Source: Acidobacteriota bacterium (GTDB lineage: Bacteria; Acidobacteriota; UBA890; WLXD01). From it: 64,000 nucleotides of DNA. Under the pieces are notes generated by a model, which was not told the DNA's origin, ran no database searches, and saw only the letters and a program-made list of their open reading frames with translations. The stretch spans positions 682,001 to 746,000 of the forward strand of contig WLXD01000002.1 of NCBI GenBank assembly GCA_012103255.1, given 5' to 3'. Positions 53,506-61,395 of the stretch are shown in pieces; the first letter of the stretch is position 1, and the number at the start of each line of letters is the position of its first letter. A program made the position numbers and the translations under genes.

Positions 53506-56153
53506 GTATCACCCCGTCGGGCACGCAGGTCGAGCAAGAGTTGCTGGGCTGCCTCAAAAGAAGGTGCGATCTCCAGAGCTCCCAGCACCGCGCGCCGCGC
53601 CGCGGACAGATCACCATGCTCGGAATAGGCTCGTGCCAGTTCGTATTGCGCCTCCGCGCGATCGGTAGGGTTCAACCCCAGCAGAGCTCGCCGTGCCCGC
53701 ACCACACCGCTCCAGTTGGCAGTCTCCTCATGCAGCCTGGCCGCATCGGCCAATGCATCCGGGAGATCGAGGTCGATCGTGAACACGGTTTCGAGGGTCG
53801 CCGCAGCATCCGCGGGCCGGCCAGTCTGTTCGAGCAACTCGGCGAGCCACAACCGCGCGTCGAGGTGCTTGTCGGACTGATTCACAAGAGTTTGCAACGA
53901 CTCGATAGCGAGTCGCTCTGCGCCACGCTCCGACCGTATTCGGGCCAGACCGAGATGTGGGCTGTCCGTGCCGGCGTATTCCGGGAAGAGCGCCGCGGCG
54001 CGCTCCAGATAGGGCTCCGCCTCGTCCAATCGCCCCTCGACCAACAGGCTGTTCCCCACTTGCAGGTGTGCCACCAGGTCATTCGGATCGGCCGTGGCGC
54101 GTTCCTGAAGTCCATCGAATGTCATCTCGGTTCGAGCGCCGGACTCCGGGTCCGGTGCCGCAACTGCGAGCTGCGGTCGCAGCGCTTCGATGGGGCCCGC
54201 GAATCGACGCCTGACGTACTCATCAAAAGTTTCATCGATGCGCGCGAGGTCCCACTCGGTGACCTGCTCGAAGGCCTCCGCGTCATCCGCCCCCTCGCCG
54301 TACGCGCGAAGCAAGCGCGGGATCACCTCGAACCCGAACTCCTCTTCGATGAACTCGTGCACCAGCGAAGCCTGAACATACGAGTGCCCCAGGTGCGCCG
54401 GGTAGCGCGGCCTGAAGAATCCCTCGTTGATTCGGCTCACCGGCAGGAGGTTCCCTCTCAGATAGGCCATCAGAAAACTGGGGTCGACATGCTCGCCCCA
54501 TCCCGGGCGGGCGCGATGTTCCTCGTATACGGACAGGCCCTCGGTGAACCACCGTGGCACGCGACTCGAACTCACGCCCATCGCGATCACGTGAGCAATC
54601 TCGTGCCACAGCGTCGAGCCCCAGTTGAACTCGCCCAGCCCCGCAACACCTGGCGCGTCGACAGCGATCACCGGCCCGAACGCGACGCCAAGCGCCCCCA
54701 GACCCGCGAGCCCCACGGTGCGCACAGAGAAGTCGGCGTGGCGTTCGAACACCTCGATCCTGATCGGTTCAGGCGGCGCATAGCCGTACTTGGTGGTGAG
54801 TTCGGTCCAGGCCTGCTCGGCGACCTCTTCCAGGTATGGCGCGGTCAGGCCGGCGCGATCGGCTCGAAGGAACAACTCGAAGTTGTCGGTTTCGACCACG
54901 CGATAGTCCACGAACGTATCCAGCAGATCGAGCGTGTTCTTGTACCAGACGTTGAAGGGATCGCCCGCGAACGCGCGCTCGAGACTGGCGCGCCCCTCTT
55001 CGATCTCGCCAATCCTCAGCTGGTTCATCCCCAGCGTGCCCCATGCCTGCGATGAACCAGGGTCGATCTCGGTACCAGCCGTGGCGATCTCCACGGCCTC
55101 TGCGTATAGACGGTTCTGCGCCGCTTGCTCGGCCACCGTCACCAGCAAGAGCGCAGACGATGGATCCTGCAGCTGCACCTCAGCCCGGGTGCTCGCGTAG
55201 GCGTCATCGTCTCCACTGAGATACTGCACGGCCGCAGAGAGCGAACGCGCCGCGATGTCACGGGCGTTCACGGCGAGCGCCTGACGCGCAGCCTCGGCTG
55301 CCTCGGCGCGATTCCCGGTAGACAGCAACATCGTTCCGCGGTGCACAAGGGCCGGCACGAGTCTCGGGTTCAGCTCGAGTGCCCGCTCGACCGCGGCCAT
55401 CGAATCGCCGCTGCCCTCGAACTGGAGTCGCCGCGACTCCGCCAGGTGCGCCCGGGCCCACTGGCCGTCAAGCGTCAGGGCGTCACCGATCAGGCCGCCA
55501 GCCTCGGTGGAGTCGTACTTGTCCAGAAAGAGCTCACCGAGCCAAAGTCGAGGCGCGGGGTCATTGGGGTCGGCGGTGATCGCCTCGTCAAAGGCCCTTA
55601 CCGCGTCATGAAAGAGCTGCGGGTCCGCGAGTCCGAGGTAGGTGCACGCACGCCCCACCGCGACGAGATCCGCCGCCGTGCGCGCCTGCCCCTGGTTGTA
55701 CACGTCGATAAAGCCGTCGAATCGCTGGTGTGCCTCGGCACGATCGCCACGCTCGAAGGCCGCGATCGCCAGGTGCAGTCGGGCCGTGAGGCTGTCCGTC
55801 GCCCCAGCAACCACGGCCCGCTCGAAGGCCGCCACCGCTTCCGTGCGCCGGCCGACGACGTAATAGGCCTCACCCAGCGCCGTCAGGGCTTCGATAGCGT
55901 CATCATGCCCGGATTCGATGAATGCCTCGCCCGCGGCAATCGCAGCTGCGTAGTCGCCAGTCCGGCTATGAGCTGCAAGGAGGCCGCGCACATCATCGCC
56001 GTCAGCAGTTCCGCGGCGCACGAGGCCTTCCCACAGGTCAACGGCTTCGGCGTAGCGACCAGACAACAGAGCGGTGCGCGGTTCCGACTGCGCCGACACA
56101 GGCAAAGCCACACAAGCGAGCAGAGCGAATGCCGCGGCGGACCGCCACCTCAT
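53502..56153 (-). CDS. Secreted TPR protein with gluzincin (peptidase MA-like) domain
   Basis: 883 residues with a signal peptide (FALLACVALPVSA). Many TPR-type helical pairs run from about 25 to 420 and again from about 690 to the end. Between them a zincin domain is visible: LWHEIAHVIAMG near 520 provides HExxH, and RWFTEGLSVYEE about 20 residues later provides the Glu third ligand, as in peptidase MA-like (PF13485-type) proteins. All zinc ligands and the catalytic Glu are present, so proteolysis is plausible. Likely periplasmic. It overlaps its neighbours on both sides by four bases. Confidence 0.9.
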   Translation of the reverse strand: MRWRSAAAFALLACVALPVSAQSEPRTALLSGRYAEAVDLWEGLVRRGTADGDDVRGLLAAHSRTGDYAAAIAAGEAFIESGHDDAIEALTALGEAYYVVGRRTEAVAAFERAVVAGATDSLTARLHLAIAAFERGDRAEAHQRFDGFIDVYNQGQARTAADLVAVGRACTYLGLADPQLFHDAVRAFDEAITADPNDPAPRLWLGELFLDKYDSTEAGGLIGDALTLDGQWARAHLAESRRLQFEGSGDSMAAVERALELNPRLVPALVHRGTMLLSTGNRAEAAEAARQALAVNARDIAARSLSAAVQYLSGDDDAYASTRAEVQLQDPSSALLLVTVAEQAAQNRLYAEAVEIATAGTEIDPGSSQAWGTLGMNQLRIGEIEEGRASLERAFAGDPFNVWYKNTLDLLDTFVDYRVVETDNFELFLRADRAGLTAPYLEEVAEQAWTELTTKYGYAPPEPIRIEVFERHADFSVRTVGLAGLGALGVAFGPVIAVDAPGVAGLGEFNWGSTLWHEIAHVIAMGVSSSRVPRWFTEGLSVYEEHRARPGWGEHVDPSFLMAYLRGNLLPVSRINEGFFRPRYPAHLGHSYVQASLVHEFIEEEFGFEVIPRLLRAYGEGADDAEAFEQVTEWDLARIDETFDEYVRRRFAGPIEALRPQLAVAAPDPESGARTEMTFDGLQERATADPNDLVAHLQVGNSLLVEGRLDEAEPYLERAAALFPEYAGTDSPHLGLARIRSERGAERLAIESLQTLVNQSDKHLDARLWLAELLEQTGRPADAAATLETVFTIDLDLPDALADAARLHEETANWSGVVRARRALLGLNPTDRAEAQYELARAYSEHGDLSAARRAVLGALEIAPSFEAAQQLLLDLRARRGDT

Positions 56154-57154
56154 GGAAGACTCTCGCGCGCACGAATCTGCTGATCGAGTTCCGCGATCTC
56201 GAGCAGAAGTTCCTCGAGTTGGTCGAAGTAGGCGTCTTCGTCGAGATCGTCCTTGCTGCCCCGCAGCACGTCGAGCCGATCCTGAGCGGCAGCCCGTACT
56301 GTGATCAGCCGCGCGAGCTCAGGGTCGCCCGCACTGTCGACGGCCGCTGCCGCTGCGAGTCCACCCAGGGTCATCCGGGATGCCAGCAAACCATCGGCGT
56401 TCGACCCATCGTCGGCCGGATCCAGCGGCCAACGCGAGGGCTCGGCGTCCCCATCGTCGTCCAGCATGGCGTGCTCTGGCTGTAGGCGGCCCTCGTTCTC
56501 GTAGAAACGGTCTACTTCCTGTGACGCGTAGACGAAGGCCTCGCGGACCGAGACGACGGAGTCCTTGTCGAGGTCGGCGCTCCCCTCCGCGAAAGCATCC
56601 ACGAAGTAGCCGCCGAAACGGGGTTCCTCTCGTTCACGCAAGTTTCCGGTCGCCGTGATGACTACGCGACCCGGCCTCGCCAATGTCAAGAATCCAGCGG
56701 ACGCGCTTGATGTGTTCACGAAAACGACACGCCGCTCACCGAGCTTCGCCAGCTCGGTTTCGAAGGTTGCTGGTCCGACGTCAGGTCCCGGGATGTTGAA
56801 CGTCCCCGGCGGCTCCTGCCCGCTGCCATGACCGAACAGCACCACCGCAACAGTGGCGTCGCTGGCCGCGTCACGTCCGATCCGGTCGAAGGCCGCGGTG
56901 ATTCCGGCGGCATCGGATCTTGCCGTCGCCCCTTCGACATCCGTGGGCCGTTCGGCCAGATAGATCACCCGACTCGTGTCGATATGCTGATCCTGAGTCG
57001 CAGCAGCGATCAGGGTCTGGGCGCGACCGTCGAATGTCGCTCGATGCTCCGCGTCGCCGCCCACCCCACAGATCACGACGAGCCAAGCCTCGGTGGCGTA
57101 CGCAGGTGACGGGACACTCAGAATAAGGCCGGCAAGAAGAGCCGCCCGCATCAT
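56150..57154 (-). CDS. Secreted caspase/C13-like protein lacking the catalytic cysteine, with EF-hand loop
   Basis: 334 residues from ATG 57154 (ATGA overlap), starting with a signal peptide (ALLAGLILSVPSPAYA). The fold markers of caspase/legumain-like peptidases are present: strand VAVVLFGHGSGQ with His109, then VVFVNTSSASAGF, where active enzymes have a Cys after the strand (typically DTCxSG). Here the positions are Thr148, Ser149 and Ser150, so the protein is probably a pseudoenzyme, as its relatives appear to be. A 12-residue loop DLDKDSVVSVRE near residues 190-205 fits the EF-hand calcium-binding pattern, and an acidic LDDDGDAE follows. Confidence 0.82.
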   Translation of the reverse strand: MMRAALLAGLILSVPSPAYATEAWLVVICGVGGDAEHRATFDGRAQTLIAAATQDQHIDTSRVIYLAERPTDVEGATARSDAAGITAAFDRIGRDAASDATVAVVLFGHGSGQEPPGTFNIPGPDVGPATFETELAKLGERRVVFVNTSSASAGFLTLARPGRVVITATGNLREREEPRFGGYFVDAFAEGSADLDKDSVVSVREAFVYASQEVDRFYENEGRLQPEHAMLDDDGDAEPSRWPLDPADDGSNADGLLASRMTLGGLAAAAAVDSAGDPELARLITVRAAAQDRLDVLRGSKDDLDEDAYFDQLEELLLEIAELDQQIRARESLP

Positions 57155-59454
57155 GCCAGCCTCCGCAGTTTCCGAACGGTCCACTCGGAACCGACGAGGC
57201 CGACGAACAGGAAGAAGAAGAGCGGCATGTCCCACAGGTCCAACACTTCCGTAACCGTCGTGCCGCCCTCGGTGAAGGTGATGTCACCGGGAAGTTCGTC
57301 AACATTGGCTGCGGTGTAGAAGCGCCCGCCGGATTCTTCGGCCACCCGAGCGAGGAGCTCGCGGTTCATCTCTGCCCCGAAGAACTCCTGCGTGAGCTCC
57401 GCCGCCTGACCGGTGACGACATCCGAGCCAAGATCGGCATCGCGTCCTACCGCCGTTACGTCGACCTGATAGAAGCCCTCAGCGGCTGCCGTGAAGCTCG
57501 CCTCGTAGCGCCCGTCGACGTCGACCGTCCAGGCAAGGTCGAGGATCTCCTCGCGACCATCGGGACCCGCCACGGTGGCCGCGACGTCCGCGTCATTCAC
57601 CGCCAGATAAGTGTCATCGAAAACATCAACTTGCACGGTTACGGTCTCGCCGGCAGCGAAGCGGTCGCGGTCGAGTTGAGCGCGCACCTGCCCGGCCACG
57701 TCCGCCACGAGCCAGCGCAGCATCTGGCGCCAGAAGTTCTCGTGGGTCATGTCGTCCAACGGCATGTCGTAGTGCATCTGCCACTGCCACGTGTCGGCGG
57801 CCGTAAGGGCGATGGACTTGCCGGCCCCGTAGCGCTGATAGGCGAGCATCACCTGCGGGTCTGTGAGCGTTTCGCTGGTGCCTTCGAGAAGAATCGCCGC
57901 GCCGGGTTTCGCACGCGTCACGCGATTGACGGCCAGCAGCGGTGGCATCGTCTCCCACCTCTCGGCGCTGGCCGCACTCGTCTCACCGAACTGGGTCACT
58001 GGATGGGTCCGGCCGAACAACGTCGGTGCCACCTGAAGCTCGCTGTGCCATGCCTCGGCCGCTGGCGGATCGAGAACCACTGGAAGGGTCTCAGCCACCG
58101 GGGTCCCCGCGTAGCCGCCTTCAGCGAAGGAGCGCCGGCCGCCCAGAGCGAGCAGGCCGCCGCCGCGCTGCGAAACAAAGTCGTCGATCATCTGCAGCTG
58201 GTCGCGGGTGAAGTAGTCGGCCTCGACACTCCCCAGAACGACAGCGCTGTAGCGATACAGCTCCTCACGCGTCTTCGGAAACCCGCCAAAGAGCTCATGC
58301 TCACCGCCGAAACGCTCATCCGGGTCGACGATCAAGCTCTGGAACTTATTGGGCGCGGACCGAACCAGAGTTGCCAGCGCGATGTTCCGATCATCATGCA
58401 GCGCACGACGAATGAACCCGACCTCGTGTCGCGGCTCGCCCTCGAAATACAGGATCCGGGCTTGCTCGTCGCGTACTGTGACGAGCGTTTCAAGCGCGTT
58501 GTTCTGGCACACCACCTCGCCTTCCGCAACGTCGATACGGAATGTCACGATCCGTGGCCCCGCCTCGTCGGCAACGAACCGGGCACGGACCACCGTGCTG
58601 TCACCGGATCGCGGTAACTCAACGTCCATCGTGCTCACGATGCGCCCGCCGTCCTCGACGTAGAGCTGAACTGTTTCGCCTTCGAACCCGCGCTGCCGGA
58701 TCACCACGTCTGCGCCCACTGCGGCGTTCTGCATCACGTCGCGTGGCGCCTCGACACGAGACACCTCGATATCGCGAGCGAAGGTCTCTTCGCCGACGCC
58801 TACTGCGAACACGGGCACATCCGCCTGTCGCAACGCATTGAGCGTCTCCGTCAGGCTCTCGCTGTCGTTGTCGGCGCCATCGCTCAGCAAGACCAACCCG
58901 GAGAGCGGCAATCCGCCCAGCTCCTGCCTTCCGGCTTCGAGGGCCCCGGCAACATCCGTGCGCAGCCCGGAGAAACGCAATTCGGCCGCATCGTCGAGGC
59001 GGCGCGCCACGTCTGAGAATGAGAACAACCGCAGACGGAAACGCTCCTCAAGCTGGCCAATGAGTTCGGCGTTTTCGGGATTCAACCAGTTCGAGACCTG
59101 CTCGGCCCGGGTCGTGACGCCGCCATCCGCGATCTGCATGCTGCGGGAGTCGTCCACCAGTACGCCCACGAAGTTCTGCTGAGGCACTGCAGTCGCGACG
59201 ACGAGTGACGGGCGCAGCAGCACCACGCACCCAAGAGCTACGACGGCCGCGCGCACGATCATCAAAGCGAGTCGGTGCCGCGGCGTGGAGTTCCCCTGCA
59301 CCTGCCGGTACTGGCGCACAATCGGCACGGCCACGGCAACGAGCAGCGCAGCGGCCGCGAAGGACGCCGGGGTCGCGGCAAACACGAAGTCGCCACGCTC
59401 GAAGACGAACGGCTTGTACTTGAAGAAGAACTCAAACAGGGATTCGAATCCCAT
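57151..59454 (-). CDS. Membrane protein with VWA and class I GATase-like domains
   Basis: 767 residues from ATG 59454 (TGATG overlap with the second DUF4159 gene). Helices near 27-45 and 65-80 resemble the BatA N-terminus. The VWA MIDAS is in VLVDDSRSMQIAD, and a second conserved segment is GLVLLSDGADND. A GATase-like region follows (VVLGSVEADYFTRDQLQMID, then RGGGLLALGGRRSFAEGGY) that lacks a nucleophilic Cys. Ig-like domains come next and a final helix (MPLFFFLFVGLVGSEW) closes the protein. Probably a membrane-spanning receptor or chaperone target in the MoxR operon. Confidence 0.88.
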   Translation of the reverse strand: MGFESLFEFFFKYKPFVFERGDFVFAATPASFAAAALLVAVAVPIVRQYRQVQGNSTPRHRLALMIVRAAVVALGCVVLLRPSLVVATAVPQQNFVGVLVDDSRSMQIADGGVTTRAEQVSNWLNPENAELIGQLEERFRLRLFSFSDVARRLDDAAELRFSGLRTDVAGALEAGRQELGGLPLSGLVLLSDGADNDSESLTETLNALRQADVPVFAVGVGEETFARDIEVSRVEAPRDVMQNAAVGADVVIRQRGFEGETVQLYVEDGGRIVSTMDVELPRSGDSTVVRARFVADEAGPRIVTFRIDVAEGEVVCQNNALETLVTVRDEQARILYFEGEPRHEVGFIRRALHDDRNIALATLVRSAPNKFQSLIVDPDERFGGEHELFGGFPKTREELYRYSAVVLGSVEADYFTRDQLQMIDDFVSQRGGGLLALGGRRSFAEGGYAGTPVAETLPVVLDPPAAEAWHSELQVAPTLFGRTHPVTQFGETSAASAERWETMPPLLAVNRVTRAKPGAAILLEGTSETLTDPQVMLAYQRYGAGKSIALTAADTWQWQMHYDMPLDDMTHENFWRQMLRWLVADVAGQVRAQLDRDRFAAGETVTVQVDVFDDTYLAVNDADVAATVAGPDGREEILDLAWTVDVDGRYEASFTAAAEGFYQVDVTAVGRDADLGSDVVTGQAAELTQEFFGAEMNRELLARVAEESGGRFYTAANVDELPGDITFTEGGTTVTEVLDLWDMPLFFFLFVGLVGSEWTVRKLRRLA

Positions 59455-60284
59455 CAGTGGCTCATCGAGTAGAGGATCGCGTTGACGGCGAGTTGGTATG
59501 CGTAGTTGGAGTACTGCAGCGGGTAGAAGGGGTTGTCCACCCACTCCCACGCGTCGCCCAGGTCGGTATTCCAGTTGATCAGGACAAGCAGTCGCCCGTC
59601 ATCATCGAATATGCCGCGAACGTAGGGCACATAACCATCCTGTTCGTACGTAGGACCACCGTTGACGATGCGAACGCTCGGCACCTGTTCGATGTAGTCA
59701 ATGTCGTAGAACGTGTGGAACACGGGATGGTCGAGCGTCAGGTCGACAATCTCGTGGTCTGGAAGCACCCGACGGATCTCCATCTCGAAGTTGCGCCACT
59801 CGAACGACCCCCAGAAGTCGTCGATGAACAGAAACCCGCCAGCCATGAGATAGCGCCGCAAGGCCTCGACTTCTTCCGGCCGCATGTTCATGTAGCCCAC
59901 TTCGAGCGCGTACAAGAACGGGTAGCGCAGCAATTCCGGATCGGTCAGCGTGACCGCGTTATCTCCCTGGTACGCGTCGACGTTCGTCAGTCGCCGCAAT
60001 CCGAACACGAACTGCTGATCGGCCTTCGGATAGTCGATCGCCCAGGTGCCACGGCCCCAGTAGCCACCGTTGCTCGTGTAGATAGCTCGCGTGAAGTAGA
60101 ACTCGTGCGGTAGCTCATCCCGAGATCGCAGCAACCCAGCTCGATCGAGAGCCTCGCGCATGTCGCCGATGCCGTCCTGCGGTACGGGGGTCCCTACGAC
60201 AGGAAGGCCGGCCGCCATCGCGGCACCCAGCGAGAGCGCAGCAAGGCCCACCGCCGTGCTTCGAGCGAGAGCGCGGTTCTTCAC
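59454..60284 (-). CDS. DUF4159 protein (copy 2), secreted; first gene of the MoxR/VWA operon
   Basis: 276 residues from GTG 60284, with GGAAGG five bases upstream and a signal peptide (STAVGLAALSLGAAMAAG). In-frame sequence upstream to 60368 is unlike the family. Core DUF4159 motifs: FYFTRAIYTS, LLRYPFLYALEVGYMNMRPE, then LMAGGFLFIDDFWG and a C-terminal AVNAILYSMSH. It shares its architecture with copy 1 eight kilobases downstream in the operon, indicating an old duplication. It overlaps the VWA/GATase gene by one base. Confidence 0.88.
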   Translation of the reverse strand: MKNRALARSTAVGLAALSLGAAMAAGLPVVGTPVPQDGIGDMREALDRAGLLRSRDELPHEFYFTRAIYTSNGGYWGRGTWAIDYPKADQQFVFGLRRLTNVDAYQGDNAVTLTDPELLRYPFLYALEVGYMNMRPEEVEALRRYLMAGGFLFIDDFWGSFEWRNFEMEIRRVLPDHEIVDLTLDHPVFHTFYDIDYIEQVPSVRIVNGGPTYEQDGYVPYVRGIFDDDGRLLVLINWNTDLGDAWEWVDNPFYPLQYSNYAYQLAVNAILYSMSH

Positions 60285-60402
60285 GTGACCTTCCGGGGAT
60301 GATCGTGACTCACCGGTCCGCCAGCCGGGCCGCCTCGGCGCTGCGAGGTCAAGAAACGCCGACGCCACACGAACGAGTCCAATCTGGCCAGACTAACAGT
60401 TT

Positions 60403-60444
60403 TTGACTCCAGCCTGCCGGGTGGTTATTGTTGCTGAGACTCAG
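60403..60444 (+). promoter_or_regulatory. Promoter of the desaturase gene with a small palindrome at the predicted start site
   Basis: TTGACT at 60403-60408 and TATTGT at 60426-60431 are separated by 17 bases, the best sigma70-like match I found in the window. The perfect 11-base palindrome CTGAGACTCAG (60434-60444) sits where transcription would begin and may be an operator. The 256-bp region also has to carry the promoter of the divergent MoxR/VWA operon, which I could not identify. Confidence 0.52.
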
Positions 60445-60540
60445 TCGCAGCAGACCGGCGCGACCGCGTCCTTCCCTTACTGCCGACGCCGACGCTGACG
60501 CGCGCTCCCGCGCCCGAACGCACCGCGGACAGGATCGAAC

Positions 60541-61395
60541 ATGGGTCAGAGCACTCCAGAATCCGTCGCCCACCCGCACTTCGAATGGAAACACGTTGAC
60601 TGGGTCCCGTTCACAGCGATCGCGATCCTGCACGCGGCCTGTCTGCTGGCCCCCTTCTTCTTCACCTGGGGCGCTCTCGCCGTTGGCGTGACCCTCTGGT
60701 GGCTCGCCGGCGGCATCGGCATCTGTCTCTGCTACCACCGCCTGCTGACGCACCGAAGCTTCAAGACGCCCAAGTGGTTCGAGTATTTCCTCACCGCCAT
60801 GGGCTGCCTCAACCTTCAGGGTGGGCCGATCAAGTGGGTCGGCACCCATCGGATCCATCACAAGGAATCCGACACGGACCTCGACCCTCATTCGCCGAAG
60901 CACGGTTTCGACTGGGCGCACATGCTCTGGTGCGTCATCAACGATCCCCAGGGCCGCAATCTCCGCGACTACGCGCCTGACCTGCAGCGCGATCCGGTGA
61001 TGGTGTGGCTCGACAAGTACTTCTGGGTCCCGCAGGTCGCACTCGGGTTTGCGCTCTACGCGATGGGCGGCTGGCCGTGGGTAATCTGGGGCGTCGCGGT
61101 GCGTACGGTCTTCACGTACCACGCCACGTGGTTCGTAAACTCGGCAAGCCACACCTGGGGCTACCGAAACTTCGACACGCGCGAGCTGTCGCGCAATCTG
61201 TGGTGGGTTTCGGTCCTCGCGTTCGGCGAGGGGTGGCACAACAACCATCACGCCTACCCGCGCTCGGCAGCCCATGGGCTACGCCGCCTCGAAATCGATC
61301 CGACCTACATGACGATCAAGTTGTTGTCATGGGTCGGGCTCGCACGCGACATCCACGTTCCGGAAGAAGCTCGCAAGCAGGCTCGAGCGGCCTAG
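60541..61395 (+). CDS. Membrane fatty-acid (acyl-CoA) desaturase
   Basis: 284 residues from ATG 60541 (AGGA six bases upstream). The three histidine boxes of the diiron desaturases are intact: HRLLTH, HRIHHKES and HNNHH. Four hydrophobic segments anchor the protein (for example FTAIAILHAACLLAPFFFTW). It introduces a cis double bond, probably delta-9, to adjust membrane fluidity. There is no fused cytochrome b5 domain, so it depends on an external electron donor. Its TAG overlaps the TAG of the convergent kinase gene inside CTAG. Confidence 0.93.
   Translation: MGQSTPESVAHPHFEWKHVDWVPFTAIAILHAACLLAPFFFTWGALAVGVTLWWLAGGIGICLCYHRLLTHRSFKTPKWFEYFLTAMGCLNLQGGPIKWVGTHRIHHKESDTDLDPHSPKHGFDWAHMLWCVINDPQGRNLRDYAPDLQRDPVMVWLDKYFWVPQVALGFALYAMGGWPWVIWGVAVRTVFTYHATWFVNSASHTWGYRNFDTRELSRNLWWVSVLAFGEGWHNNHHAYPRSAAHGLRRLEIDPTYMTIKLLSWVGLARDIHVPEEARKQARAA

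Noticed and set aside
53487-55055. 522-residue plus-strand open frame opposite the TPR-gluzincin gene
   Set aside because: Antisense to a gene with intact HExxH and TPR motifs; no coherent domain in the plus-strand translation.
56150-57154. Active caspase or metacaspase
   Set aside because: The catalytic Cys position is Thr/Ser, although His is retained.
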